From assembly GCA_964631325.1 (NCBI GenBank), contig CAZVWJ010000007.1, positions 1 to 64,000 of the forward strand: a stretch of 64,000 bases of DNA. Direction: 5' to 3'. Under the pieces are notes generated by a model. The model was not told the origin of the DNA. It saw only the letters and a list, made by a program, of their open reading frames with translations, and ran no database searches. The translations under genes were made by a program, and so were the position numbers. Source of the stretch: CAZVWJ01 sp964631325 (GTDB lineage Bacteria > T1Sed10-126). Positions 35,101-45,157 of the stretch are shown one piece after another. Numbering within the stretch: the stretch's first letter is position 1; every line of letters begins with the position of its first letter.

Positions 35101-38100
35101 GAGCCAGCTCGGTAAACAACAGCGAATCCTCGGCGGCCGGCGAAGCGACCTGAGTCATGGTAGAAAGCTGGCCGAGACGCCCCCCTTCTCCGAGTACAGC
35201 AATCCGAAAACGATAGGACTTTCCGGGCGCCAGATAATCAATCACGGTCTGCTCGGTATTACTCAACGCCAGTGAAATATCCTCGGCAGCCCCCCAGGAA
35301 GTACTGTTTTCATCCGGAGTATCTCCGACCGTCGTATAAAAAATCCGGTACTGGCCAAAACGGTCATAATTGACTGAAGACCAGCCCAGTTTAACCGTAC
35401 CCGCCCCCGTATCAACCACGTTCAAGCCTCCCGGGACCGGAATTGTTTCTTTAAAACTGATTTTAAACGGATCTCCGGGAGTAGTTCTACCCAATACCTG
35501 GGCCCCGGCCTGAAGCACAAACTTGAGCACTTTTCCGGGCTGAAACTCGGGGTCGTCACCCGGGATTCCAATCTCAAAATAAGTATCACTCCCCATCGCC
35601 TCGCGCATCCGTTCCTCGGTATTCCCGTCCAGGGAACCGTCGGGATTGTCGCCAACGTCATAAAACAATTTAACTTCGCCGGTAACTTTTTTATCAAAGG
35701 TAACTTTTACCACTAACGGTTCAACAAAAAACTCCGCGGAGCCGTCCAGCGTGGTTACAGTCTTAGTTCGCTCCCCGTTAACCACCCGGATATCAGTAAT
35801 TTCAACGGCCGCCAGCGTGGTAACAGTAAAAGCACTGGAAAGCGTACTTTCATTCCCGACCGAATCTACGGCACTTAAAGCAAAACTATATGTTGTTGCT
35901 GAATTTAACCTATCAACAGTTATTTCACTAAGGTTTTTGGTGGTGTAAGTGTGATAATTATCGTCTTTGGTGACCCCGCCGCCGGAGCTGTAATAAAGCC
36001 GGTATTCCTGAAAATCCGAATCGGTTACAGGGGAAATATCCAGGGCCACGGTAGTGTAACCGGTATCTATTACCTGCTCCAGGCCCGGCTTACTAACAGC
36101 CCGGTCAATTACAAAAGAAAACGGTTCCCCGTTCAAATAAACTTTATTCCCATCAACTACCACGATGAATTTAATTTCATTACCGTGGGCTAACTCCGGG
36201 TCATCCGACAGAGAGCCGCTGTAGGAAGTTCCCGAGCCGGAGAGAGTTAATTTTTCGTCCGAATCGCTTCCACCCGGGCCATCGGGAGTCGCTTCCGCAT
36301 CCCAGTATATGCTGACCTCGGTATCCGCCGCCTCCACCAAACTTATTTCAAAAGAATAAGGAGGGGCACTCAATTTTTTACTGCCGTCCGGAGCTTCCAG
36401 GGTGCGGTTAGCATCGGCGACAGAGACCGCCTGGATCCCGGGAAATTGCTCGGCCTGTTCCACTTCAAGGGAGCCGGCTGTCAATCCGCTGACAGTATTC
36501 CCCGAGGCATCCTCGGCATCAACCGTAACAGCCTCGCTGGTGCCGCTGGTATCAGGATTGGTGACGGAGAGCTTAAAAGTCGCCTGGTTACCGGAGCCAA
36601 TTCCGTCGCCGGTTGCCGAAATCACTATTGAAGAATCGGTAGTTGAGGTAGAGTATCCGGCCGGGTAATTGGCTGCAATTTGCGAACGCGGCGTGAAGGC
36701 TCTACTCCCTGACCCAAGGTTGATTTCCAGGGCAGTAATCGCTTCACCGGCAGTCGATGAATTAGCAACGGTCAAGTTCAGGGTGGTTGTTTCGCCGGCC
36801 CGCCGGCTTGCGCCTTCCGCATAAGCAAACTCTTCTACACCGGGAGCAATATTGACATTGGACTCGCGGGAACGAACCGGACCAAAAAAAACCGGATCTG
36901 ATTCATTGCCATGTTTATCCACCGCCACCAGGCCAATCCAGAGAGGTTCGTTATTTGGCAGCTCTTCCTCAACATTAAAGGTAGTCAGGGTAGTCGAAGT
37001 CACTGCCCCCGGGTTATCCACCTTAATCTGCTTCTCGGGATACATCCACGGGTCCTCGTCTATCCTGCCGTCCGCATCATCATCGTCGGGGGAGAGGCTA
37101 TTCATGTCGGGTCCGCTGGCAAAACCGTCCACATTGCCTCTTGGATCCTCGTCAATCAGGTGGTCCCCGTCGGCGTCCTGACCATCCCCAATTTGAGTGT
37201 CAGAATATAACTCGTAGTTGGCCACAAACACGTAGTAACGGGAAAAATCTTCAATATTTGTCGTCGGCGCTGTCCAGGACAACTTCAGACTGTGGGACCG
37301 ATCAGTAATATTTTCGGCAGTAAGATTGGTCGGGGAACCGGGCGACGTGGTTTCAAAGGAGTCAGATTGGCCAACGTTTTCTTCGCTCATCAAAGACATG
37401 ACCCGGCGGTATTCCTGCATGTAACGCCGGGCCATCCGAAAATCTTCCACCACTACCAAATTTTCTTCGTTTGGATAGCTGCGGGTATTTCTCATCGCCG
37501 AAGGGGAGTGATTCGCCGAACCAAAAGCGACTATCTCCTGGTCAAAAATCATCACCTTGTGATGCATTCTACTTTGTAAACCATCATTAGCCCGAAAAGT
37601 ACCAACCTTTTTCAACGAATTACGTAACTCGTCATACGAATTGGCCACCAAACCTTCAACCAGTTTCCCGCTGGCAGTAGCATCTTCAAATGCTTCGGCC
37701 AATAAATCCAGATAAAATTGATTATACAGCCCAAAAATTGATTCATCCGCCTGGCGAGTTTCTTTCGCCAGGACCTCAGCCATATATAAGCCAGTTCCAC
37801 CATCTTTTAAATTAATATGATTATGATCATCGGGCGCATAATAAGCTCGCACCGTTTGCCCGGTCGGGGCGGTAAAACGATTCCGCGAAACCGGGGTATT
37901 ATCAAAATGAACTCCGGAAAACTGTTCGTTTAATTCTTCCCTGAAAACCCCGTTGAGAGCGGGCATATTCCGAAAGATAGTCATATTGTTTGGCTGTTGT
38001 GTAAAGGCTCCCCCGTTCATATTGGCCGAACCAACCATCAACGAACGATCCCCGAGTAAAATTACTTTGTGGTGAGAATGGCCGCCACCAGTGGAAAATT

Positions 38101-38521
38101 CACGGGGAACCCCCCCCAAAAGAAAATTATTAATTTCGCGATGTTCTTCATCCCCCAGAATTCTAACAGGTTCAGGATTAACCTGGCTCTGGCGGCGCTG
38201 ATAAAGGTGGTTAAGTCCCCCTGATTTGTTGTCTTCCTTTATCCCGTTAATCACCGCGTTAGACGCGGCGGCCTCACTTCCCCAGGTATAACTGGCCATC
38301 CAAACATCATCCGAAGATTGCGCCGAAGTGACGTATTCAGTCACCCAGCGCTCGTAATTTGAATTTGAAGGATACACATCATCTCCCCGGGTAAACTGCG
38401 TCCACCACCAGGGGGCAGCCTGGACCGTAGAAGTAAAGAAAAACAAAGCTACCGCAATAAGAAAAATAAATAGACTCCGATAAAGAACACAATTATCATC
38501 AATAATAGATTTCAATTCCAA
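32132..38521 (-). CDS. Secreted phospholipase D-like protein with FN3, Ig-like and lamin-tail domains (paralog 1)
   Basis: A 2,129-residue exported protein. Signal peptide about 1-36 (ends STVQA), then the mature start APWWWTQFT. Residues about 37-390 form a PLD-like domain with two HxK motifs: H150/K152 (followed by GSANMN) and H320/K322 with a canonical Asp (IFDQEIVAFGSANHS). The first motif has Gly where Asp is usual. An Asp-rich calcium-loop segment (about 441-500, DGDHLIDEDP and DADGRIDEDP) follows. Next come alternating FN3 and YYDxxxxPDG-type beta modules, an LTD (about 1134-1322, ending RSTPGKDN), more of the same, and a C-terminal invasin-like Ig domain. It starts at TTG 38521 or TTG 38515 (AGGTG seven bases upstream). 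It lies 17 bases after its paralog. Probably a secreted nuclease or phospholipase; substrate unknown. Confidence 0.88.
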   Translation of the reverse strand: MELKSIIDDNCVLYRSLFIFLIAVALFFFTSTVQAAPWWWTQFTRGDDVYPSNSNYERWVTEYVTSAQSSDDVWMASYTWGSEAAASNAVINGIKEDNKSGGLNHLYQRRQSQVNPEPVRILGDEEHREINNFLLGGVPREFSTGGGHSHHKVILLGDRSLMVGSANMNGGAFTQQPNNMTIFRNMPALNGVFREELNEQFSGVHFDNTPVSRNRFTAPTGQTVRAYYAPDDHNHINLKDGGTGLYMAEVLAKETRQADESIFGLYNQFYLDLLAEAFEDATASGKLVEGLVANSYDELRNSLKKVGTFRANDGLQSRMHHKVMIFDQEIVAFGSANHSPSAMRNTRSYPNEENLVVVEDFRMARRYMQEYRRVMSLMSEENVGQSDSFETTSPGSPTNLTAENITDRSHSLKLSWTAPTTNIEDFSRYYVFVANYELYSDTQIGDGQDADGDHLIDEDPRGNVDGFASGPDMNSLSPDDDDADGRIDEDPWMYPEKQIKVDNPGAVTSTTLTTFNVEEELPNNEPLWIGLVAVDKHGNESDPVFFGPVRSRESNVNIAPGVEEFAYAEGASRRAGETTTLNLTVANSSTAGEAITALEINLGSGSRAFTPRSQIAANYPAGYSTSTTDSSIVISATGDGIGSGNQATFKLSVTNPDTSGTSEAVTVDAEDASGNTVSGLTAGSLEVEQAEQFPGIQAVSVADANRTLEAPDGSKKLSAPPYSFEISLVEAADTEVSIYWDAEATPDGPGGSDSDEKLTLSGSGTSYSGSLSDDPELAHGNEIKFIVVVDGNKVYLNGEPFSFVIDRAVSKPGLEQVIDTGYTTVALDISPVTDSDFQEYRLYYSSGGGVTKDDNYHTYTTKNLSEITVDRLNSATTYSFALSAVDSVGNESTLSSAFTVTTLAAVEITDIRVVNGERTKTVTTLDGSAEFFVEPLVVKVTFDKKVTGEVKLFYDVGDNPDGSLDGNTEERMREAMGSDTYFEIGIPGDDPEFQPGKVLKFVLQAGAQVLGRTTPGDPFKISFKETIPVPGGLNVVDTGAGTVKLGWSSVNYDRFGQYRIFYTTVGDTPDENSTSWGAAEDISLALSNTEQTVIDYLAPGKSYRFRIAVLGEGGRLGQLSTMTQVASPAAEDSLLFTELAPHSSPRWVELTSRTNGLDVSDFYLSSLAGETEPLARDSLQLAKDEKVVLRFTSGTSETGNSGDLNGNGALDLYLPGAASFALADTVDQLVLFDDTGETIDAVVYRLQPGTDFDAAEQADVEALHSDHWDSKVSPAALNIYDRASLSSKLYLARNREFEPYGEFEDSNSRGDWALTTRSTPGKDNQFPAVDELTVTDRAASDGQWFTQTAYNLDDNEKLKFSAYRFKFDLNQPVAADSGLYLWYDTDATPKGFSTPDRGESIALAPTAFESGGDLVDTRFTLAGLSHGDQVKFGLSLLPTPETVSAVDETYFGPYSYGVDTAAPPAPGNLRSLGQREAGLIVGWNPPESVPSDFSAYRLFYDTGTVTKNSDSLKITDYQQSSALVELPPAADTWHLRLGSVDKIGNGSRFDKLSPVGLSDTLSLRRLPPINVSDLWLEPNNPESLTAGVQPGDPVKVKVLFDRRTTDPYLVWDKNDATSLPDSGADNSVALNKKDNRLYKGTIPAAGNKDVIQFVFNTDGGVLDNNGSAYQYTVDTAASPPVPRFTGDDDYTYAYQEPNTDIFVGWSPLPDTVTDFSQYRIAYARGKTVDTTASYLGPGKNSSLTDKLTSSSLIKGLDRADTYAFGIYWLDEAGNYSAMSDTFYLVTPDAQPSEDPAYDGKFVAHALDGSEYLRKSDIEIHFEFSLEPARPGDVKLHYSIGGNPASADASVVEMQKLAGSDKTYSATIPESPAMTEGTTVSYFIKEGPWKFTNNGGNFKFKIDEFKPPDISNFVVSDDGDRLFFYWNPLSNNDDFSEYRIRYRRPGESGWHYHDSSDQSALGSYTTSSAAVEGLNSTANYYYNMTVVDKLGRVNYRTADRLLLRDTGGEKARLEAVGPEVFTASPGDTVELAARLWDMFDSPWYDRPVDFSVLDGSFVRFVQTADTAQTVHTGSRGRAVAEMEIISGGEGYATVEAVYEGRGGPVARKFIIRVFNDSTVKEKSRVVPFQK

Positions 38522-38538
38522 ACACCTACAATTAAGTT

Positions 38539-41500
38539 TTACTTTTCAAAGGGCACCATCCGTGGCTTCTTGGCCGCTTCTGACGGAGATAGTAATCGAA
38601 TAGAATACTCAAAAGTTTCAGTGAAAAACTGATCCTCAAACCGGGCTTTAACCGGCACGTAACCGGAGTAAGAACCGGTAGCTTTTATAACCGCTTTTGC
38701 CCGGCCCGCGGGCCCGGTTTTAACGCTAATTTGTGTGTCATTGTTAGCTTCAAAATTCAAACCGGATTTTAGAATTACAAAATCTATTTCCCGGTTGTAC
38801 CAGGGGGAATCAAATATATCGATCAACTTTACTCCAATAGCTTGCGTTTCCCCGGACTCCAGGGTAAAAGCCGGTTCTGTCCCGAATTCAAATCGTGGAG
38901 TCTGGGTTCCGGGCGACCGGAGTAACAACCGGTCCCCTGCTCGGTAATTAACCCGGCCCATTTTATCTACGGCCGTAAAATTTAAATAATAATTAGCGTC
39001 CGGGGCCAGCTCGTCCAGGTAAACACTACTGGTCCGGTAATCACCCAACAGAGAATAATCACTTGAATCGATTACCCGCCACGAGGACTCACCCGGTTTC
39101 CGATAGCGCACCCTGTATTCCCGGAAATCCTCGCCGCTGTTAACCGGGGCCCAGCTCAATTTCAGCCAGTCCCCTTCCTCTTCCACTTGAAAATTATTTA
39201 TTCGAGGTGGCGGAAACTCGTCAATTTTAAAAGAAAAATATTTTCCGTCATTCCACACGTACCAGGGTCCTTCTTTGATCAAATAATTGACCGAAACTCC
39301 CTCCGTCATCCGGGGAGATTCGGGAATCGTAGTTTTAAACACCCGTTCACTAACCGGCTGCATAGTCAGAGTTTGGGACCCGGTATCCCGGGGCGCGGCT
39401 CCAATGTTATAAATCAACGAAACGTCCTCGGGATAAACGGCCCCGTCCTGGAACTCAAAAGTAACCCGGATATTATTTTTTCGTAAGTATTCGGACCCGT
39501 CCAGGGCATGAGCCACAAATTGTCCGTCATCAGCCGGGTCCTCCGTGGGCTGGGCATTTACAGTCTGAATGGTAAACGTATCGGAAAGGGGGCTCGAGTT
39601 GCCGACCTCATCCTTCCAGTAAGCCGCCAGCGTATAAGTCGTTGCCCGGTCCAGCCCGGGAACCACAATCGAACTCGTCCTCCGGTCAGAAAGCAGGGAA
39701 ACCTTCCCCGGTCCCACGGTAGCAGATTGTTTGCTCACTGAATTTCCTTTCGCATAAACAACCCGGTAGGCGGAAAAATCATTAACGCTATTGTCAACCG
39801 GCTTCCATTCGACCTGTATATCGGTGGTTTTATTCTGATAGGAGGTATACTGGATAGTATCCGCCGCAAATCCGTTAACCGCGGGCGTAGCCTGGTTATC
39901 CACTCGGTAATTATAACCAGCTCCGTTATTTGTTAACTTCCCACCGTCGGTCCGGAAGATAAACTGGATATCATCCCCGTGCTTCCCCGGGGGAATCGTC
40001 GCCTCGTATTCCCGGTTCATGATTTTTTTCATAACCCGGCCGGTATCCCCCGCCATCCCGGTATCCGGAAGGTCAGAGTCATTTTTATCCCAGGCCAGCA
40101 GGGGGGCTTCCGTCGTTCGGTTGAAGATCGCCCGGACTGAAATTGATTTCGCCGGTAAATAATAACTGTCATTACGAGTTTTTCGAGCAGGGGTGAAAAT
40201 CAAATCCTCGAGGTTAATCGGCTGTAAACGTCTTACCGCCAGGGTATCAGCCAGCTCATCCACTCCGGCCGTATTATTTACCATCTCATTTCCGTTTCCG
40301 ACTCGATCAACGGCCGCCATTCGCACGTGCCAGGTATCAGCCGCAACCGGCAGAGGGATAATCGCCTGGCTTGTCCTGTAATCAGCCAGGGAAGGAAGGT
40401 CACTCGCATCGAAATATTCGGACTGCAAAGTCACCGGGCCAGTATCATAATAAATCCTGTACGTGGAAAAATCAGGTCTGGTTTCCGTCGGCTTCCATGA
40501 AAGCATCAAACCTTCCTGATAAGCTTCAACAAAAGCAAGGGAATCGGGACTTTTTATCCCTCTGTCGTCTATTTCAAATTTATAAAATTGGTCTTTATTA
40601 GAAAAAACAGCTTCATCCAACCCCGCCGGGGCGGCCGGATCAGGTAAACTCGAAACAAGAAACTCAACCCGGTCTTCATTTGTTAGACCGGCCAGGGAAA
40701 ATCGCCCCTGAAACTTCTTCCGGGAACTGTCATAATTCCCCTCTACCCGCACGCTGTCTCCACCGGGATTACTGAATCCTCCCGGCTCGGCATCCGTATC
40801 ATACCAGATATAAAATCCAGAATCGGCCACGGGAGGCCGGTTAAACCGGGCGGTTAAAATATAAGTATCGGTGTTTTTTATTTTTTCACTACCGTCAAAT
40901 ACCGCAGCAACCGCGGAACTGTAGTGATAATCCGACGTGGGAACATCTCTCAATTCCGGTTCAAATATTCGCAGCTTTTCATTTGGCGCGCCGGGTGTGC
41001 TCTGCCCGACAACCGCCCACTCGGCCCGGGAATTGCTGTCCTGCAACTGCCCGTAGTGCCGAGTCCGAATTAAATAAGCGTCTCGGGAAAGTGAAGCTGA
41101 AACGTAGGTGTTTAGAGCTCCCACCGAGTCGCCTGTATTCCAGTGATCACCGTCGGCAAGATTATCCACGTCGCCCTGTTCCCCGGCCGCACCGTAGGCC
41201 GCGGAGGGATCGGACCGATAGACTACTGCATCCACCGTATCACCGGCCTGGCTTTTTAAAACCAGTTGATCGACCGTATCCGCAAATACAACCGAAGCGG
41301 CGCCGGGGCGGTAAATATCCACGACCCCGTCGCCGTCTTTATCCCCCGTGAAATCAGTTTCGCTAACCCCCGATTCCAACCATAAAACTACACGCTGTAC
41401 CGCCGAAATAGAGGTCGATTCAGTAGCCAGGGGCTCCGTATTCCCGTCCAGGTCAGAAAGGTAATAATCCCGGAGATTAACCCCCGGAACCCGCGCCGTT

Positions 41501-44500
41501 ATTTCCACCCAGTTCGGGGTGGACTGCGGCGACAATTCGGTTAACAGAACTGCCCCTTCCGGCCCGGGGGTTCCTTCGGCTGTATTCGAGAGCTCACCCG
41601 GCTGGCCAAATTCATCCACTACGGCAATCCGAAACCGGTAGGACTCCCCCGGAGCCAACCCGTCCACTACCGTCTTTTCGGTCTGTTTAAGCGTCAGGGG
41701 CGGATGATTTACCGGGGTCCAACTTTGACTCCCGTAATCCGGTGTGTCGCCACTACTTGTATAATACAGACGATATTCGCCAAAATTCGGATACTTTGTG
41801 CGGGCAGACCAGCTTAACTCAATTGACCCGCCACCAGTATCGGTAACCGTTAAATTATTTATTTGCGGGGGTGGTTCCAGGTATGATAATTTGAAGGGCT
41901 GTCCCCCGTTATCTAACACTTGATCCCCGGCTACTACGACAAACTTCAAAGTCTTCCCCGGGGCAATTTCAGAATCGGCGGCAGGAAGACCAGCTTCCCA
42001 CAGGGTATCACTGCCATTCGCGGTTACGACCCGTTCCGACCGGTTAAACCCACCCGGGCCATCCGGATTATCCCCAACATCGTAATAAACTTTAACCGGT
42101 GAATGAGTTAAAGTATTAAATTCCATTTGAACAGTCAGCGGTTCAACCTGAAATTTTTCTGTTCCGTCCAATGACGTGGCCGTCCGGCTTTTATCCTGGT
42201 TATACACCATTACCCGTTGTAAGTCCGAACTCTGGCCGGTCGTCGCCCGGAGAAAACCGGACAATTCACTGACATTACCCTGTTTGTCAACCGCCGCCGC
42301 CCCAAAAGTATATGTTGCGGCGGGGCTCAGGTTATCCACAGTTACAGTTGAGACGTCCCGTTTTGTTTTTTCTCGATAAGAAACATTTTTGTCAACCGAA
42401 TTTCCTTCTTGAAAATAAATTCTATAACTTGCAAAATCCGGGTCGCTAATCGGATTAATACCAAGCTGAACGGACTTACTACCCGTCTTTTTTACCTCCG
42501 TTAAAGCGGGAGAAGTGACCTTCCTGTCAACAATAAAGGCATAAGGAGAGCCGGAATAATTAAATTCTTCACCGTCGACAAAAAGTAAAAAATTAAACGA
42601 ATCTCCATGAGCGATTGCATCCGTGTCTTCTACGGTCGCGGTGTAAACCCGGTCCGAACCGGAAAAATTAACTTTTTTATCAGAACTATTTCCGCCGGGC
42701 CCGTCCGGGGTATTCTCAATATCCCAGTACAGCTCCACCCCGGTCTCGACTTCATCTTCCAACTCTACATTTATCTCATAGGCCGGAGAGCCTAATTTTT
42801 TGGTTCCGTCCAACAGACTAATTGACTTTTCTCCGGCCGTAGCCGATAAATTACGAATTGCATTTTTTGTCCCCTCCTGAACCGGAGGCGGCAATATTTC
42901 CAGTCCCCCTGCTGAAACGTCAGTTACTACCGCTCCGGATTTATCTTCAAAATCCACCGTAATTTCTCCGCTTGTTCCACTTTCCACCGGATTTTTGAGA
43001 TAAAGATCAAACGCTTCGGAAGTGCCCGGCGCAATTCCTTTCCCCTCCTTCGCGGCAAGGGTGATTGAATTGGAGGCAACGGCAAACTCGAAATCCTGCG
43101 GTTCGGATTCAAAAGAACGGGTCCGGAAGGTACTGTCACCCGCACCGAGTTTGATTGTTAGGCCGGTTATTTTTTCCGCCGCCGAAGAATTGTTAGATAC
43201 GGTCAACTTCACAACCGAATTATCCCCGGCCACCGTTGAAGCATCCGGGGCAAACTTCAATTCATTTACCGAGGGCTGGATTGCGGCCGCACCGGCGTGA
43301 GATTGAACGGGTCCGTAAAATACCGGGTCGGACTCGTTGCCGTGCTTATCCACTGCCACCAGGGCTAACCACAAATCCCTGTCATCCGGAAGCTGTTCGC
43401 CGACGTTAAAGGTAGTCAGGGTAGTCGAAGTAACCTCCCCCGGACCGGAAGCTTTCACCTGTTTCTCCGGATACATCCAGGGATCCTCGTCTACGCGGCC
43501 GTCGGCATCATCATCACTGGCACGGAGTTCACTCAAGCTGGTCCCGCTGGCAAACCCGTCCGCGTCACCAATCGGATCCTCATCTATTTGTCCGTCACCG
43601 TCATTATCTTTTCCATTCCCGAGCTGTTGAGCGGAGTTCAGTTCCCGGGGAGCTACAAACACGTAATACCGGGAAAAATCCCCGGGGGCTTGAGGCGCCG
43701 ACCAGTTCAAAACCAGGGAATTTGAACGGCCCACCTCATCCGTTGCTACAAAATCAGTGGGTGGATCCGGTGGCGTTGTTTCAAAGGAATCCGGCTGGCC
43801 TTCGCTCTCCTCGGCGAGCAACCCCATTACTCGACGATACTCCTGCATATAACGGCGGGCCATTCGAAAGTCATGCACCTCGACCAGGTTTTCCTCGTTC
43901 CGATTCCCCATCGTTCGATACATTGCCTTGCGCGTGTGGTTGGCGGAACCAAAAACAACGATCTCCTGGTCGATGATCATTACCTTGTGATGCATTTCAC
44001 GGGAAAAATAAGAATCAGCGTCACGGGAGGTATGGCTGTTTTTTAACTCAGAGACAAAAGAAGCGTCACCATTATCCACAACTCCTTCCACTAACTTATC
44101 AGAAGCGGCCGCCTGAAGCGAATTTGCCAGGTAGGGTAAATACATGTTATTCATCAGGTAGAAAACCGATTCATCCGCTTCCGCTGTCCGCTTTTCCAGC
44201 ACATCAGAAATCTTTAAGCCCGAACTGCCGTCAGGCATGGTTATATTAAAATTATCGTCGGGCGCAAAATAGGCGCTGACTCGCTGGCCGGTGGGAGCTG
44301 TAAAATGATTCCGGGAACTGGCGGAATTATCAAAATGGCTCCCGGAAAACTGCTCCTCAAACTCGCGGCGAAAAGCCCGGTTCAACTCGGGCAAATCTTG
44401 GAAAACCGTCATATTGTTGGGCTGGGAGGTAAAAGCCCCCGCGGTCATGTTAGCCGAACCGATCATCAGGGAGCGTTCACCGAGCATTATAGCTTTATGA

Positions 44501-44994
44501 TGGGAAGAGCCCTCAAAAGAAAGACTGCTATCCGGAGGCGAAAGTTCAACCGGCAGGCCGGAAGAAACCGTGGAAAAAATATCAGTATGATCACCATCCC
44601 CGAGCACCCGGACCGGGGCTGCCCCCGAAACATCCTTCCTTCTCAAAAACAGCTCGTTTATTCCTCCCAACTCATTGTCGCCGTAGAAACCGTTGATCGG
44701 CCCATTGTTACCCGTGCCCCAGGTATAACTGGCCATCCAGACGTCTTCATCCGGCTGAGCTGAATAAGGATAGAGGGCAACCCATTTTTCAAAATTAGAA
44801 GAATGATCAAAAGTATCTTCGCCGGAAGTAAATTGGGTCCACCACCAGGGTTGAGCCTGAAGCGAGGAAGGAAAAACAAGCAGAAAAACAAGCAGGAAGC
44901 AGTTAAAGCACAGTCCAACCCCGGATAAATAATCAACTGCAGAATTGTTTTTAAAAAGGAAATTGTATAATTTTTGCACAATTTTCACCGGCAC
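38539..44994 (-). CDS. Secreted phospholipase D-like protein with FN3, Ig-like and lamin-tail domains (paralog 2)
   Basis: A 2,151-residue paralog of the next gene, collinear in every domain. Signal peptide about 1-48 (ends SSLQA), mature start QPWWWTQFT. PLD-like domain with SHHKAIMLGERSLMIGSANM (Gly-Glu in place of Asp) and MHHKVMIIDQEIVVFGSANH (intact). Asp-rich loops DGDGQIDEDP and DADGRVDEDP follow. LTD about 1150-1336 (LLTELSPQSTPNWVEI ... STPGAPNE). The C-terminus is an Ig-like domain ending PRMVPFEK, matching SRVVPFQK of paralog 1. It starts at GTG 44994 or one of two further GTGs within 15 bases. Tandem duplication with considerable divergence suggests two retained, possibly specialised enzymes. 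Confidence 0.88.
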   Translation of the reverse strand: MPVKIVQKLYNFLFKNNSAVDYLSGVGLCFNCFLLVFLLVFPSSLQAQPWWWTQFTSGEDTFDHSSNFEKWVALYPYSAQPDEDVWMASYTWGTGNNGPINGFYGDNELGGINELFLRRKDVSGAAPVRVLGDGDHTDIFSTVSSGLPVELSPPDSSLSFEGSSHHKAIMLGERSLMIGSANMTAGAFTSQPNNMTVFQDLPELNRAFRREFEEQFSGSHFDNSASSRNHFTAPTGQRVSAYFAPDDNFNITMPDGSSGLKISDVLEKRTAEADESVFYLMNNMYLPYLANSLQAAASDKLVEGVVDNGDASFVSELKNSHTSRDADSYFSREMHHKVMIIDQEIVVFGSANHTRKAMYRTMGNRNEENLVEVHDFRMARRYMQEYRRVMGLLAEESEGQPDSFETTPPDPPTDFVATDEVGRSNSLVLNWSAPQAPGDFSRYYVFVAPRELNSAQQLGNGKDNDGDGQIDEDPIGDADGFASGTSLSELRASDDDADGRVDEDPWMYPEKQVKASGPGEVTSTTLTTFNVGEQLPDDRDLWLALVAVDKHGNESDPVFYGPVQSHAGAAAIQPSVNELKFAPDASTVAGDNSVVKLTVSNNSSAAEKITGLTIKLGAGDSTFRTRSFESEPQDFEFAVASNSITLAAKEGKGIAPGTSEAFDLYLKNPVESGTSGEITVDFEDKSGAVVTDVSAGGLEILPPPVQEGTKNAIRNLSATAGEKSISLLDGTKKLGSPAYEINVELEDEVETGVELYWDIENTPDGPGGNSSDKKVNFSGSDRVYTATVEDTDAIAHGDSFNFLLFVDGEEFNYSGSPYAFIVDRKVTSPALTEVKKTGSKSVQLGINPISDPDFASYRIYFQEGNSVDKNVSYREKTKRDVSTVTVDNLSPAATYTFGAAAVDKQGNVSELSGFLRATTGQSSDLQRVMVYNQDKSRTATSLDGTEKFQVEPLTVQMEFNTLTHSPVKVYYDVGDNPDGPGGFNRSERVVTANGSDTLWEAGLPAADSEIAPGKTLKFVVVAGDQVLDNGGQPFKLSYLEPPPQINNLTVTDTGGGSIELSWSARTKYPNFGEYRLYYTSSGDTPDYGSQSWTPVNHPPLTLKQTEKTVVDGLAPGESYRFRIAVVDEFGQPGELSNTAEGTPGPEGAVLLTELSPQSTPNWVEITARVPGVNLRDYYLSDLDGNTEPLATESTSISAVQRVVLWLESGVSETDFTGDKDGDGVVDIYRPGAASVVFADTVDQLVLKSQAGDTVDAVVYRSDPSAAYGAAGEQGDVDNLADGDHWNTGDSVGALNTYVSASLSRDAYLIRTRHYGQLQDSNSRAEWAVVGQSTPGAPNEKLRIFEPELRDVPTSDYHYSSAVAAVFDGSEKIKNTDTYILTARFNRPPVADSGFYIWYDTDAEPGGFSNPGGDSVRVEGNYDSSRKKFQGRFSLAGLTNEDRVEFLVSSLPDPAAPAGLDEAVFSNKDQFYKFEIDDRGIKSPDSLAFVEAYQEGLMLSWKPTETRPDFSTYRIYYDTGPVTLQSEYFDASDLPSLADYRTSQAIIPLPVAADTWHVRMAAVDRVGNGNEMVNNTAGVDELADTLAVRRLQPINLEDLIFTPARKTRNDSYYLPAKSISVRAIFNRTTEAPLLAWDKNDSDLPDTGMAGDTGRVMKKIMNREYEATIPPGKHGDDIQFIFRTDGGKLTNNGAGYNYRVDNQATPAVNGFAADTIQYTSYQNKTTDIQVEWKPVDNSVNDFSAYRVVYAKGNSVSKQSATVGPGKVSLLSDRRTSSIVVPGLDRATTYTLAAYWKDEVGNSSPLSDTFTIQTVNAQPTEDPADDGQFVAHALDGSEYLRKNNIRVTFEFQDGAVYPEDVSLIYNIGAAPRDTGSQTLTMQPVSERVFKTTIPESPRMTEGVSVNYLIKEGPWYVWNDGKYFSFKIDEFPPPRINNFQVEEEGDWLKLSWAPVNSGEDFREYRVRYRKPGESSWRVIDSSDYSLLGDYRTSSVYLDELAPDANYYLNFTAVDKMGRVNYRAGDRLLLRSPGTQTPRFEFGTEPAFTLESGETQAIGVKLIDIFDSPWYNREIDFVILKSGLNFEANNDTQISVKTGPAGRAKAVIKATGSYSGYVPVKARFEDQFFTETFEYSIRLLSPSEAAKKPRMVPFEK

Positions 44995-45073
44995 CTGGCT
45001 TTTTTATGCAATCCACCCGGGTATATTAACATAATCACGTATATTATTGTATGAGCAATTTTTGTTCCAAAGA

Positions 45074-45087
45074 CTTACCGCGGTAAG
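45074..45087. promoter_or_regulatory. Perfect palindrome CTTACCGCGGTAAG upstream of the PLD-like operon
   Basis: A 14-bp perfect palindrome about 80 bases upstream of the start of the PLD-like pair. A related half-site (GCAGCGGTAAAC) follows about 12 bases later. The position fits an operator for a dimeric regulator, but no regulator gene is nearby. Confidence 0.35.
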
Positions 45088-45157
45088 ACTGTATCGCAGC
45101 GGTAAACAAATAAAACAGCGGCTCCCCTGGAATGCTTTTATGAGCCCCCCTAAAAAC

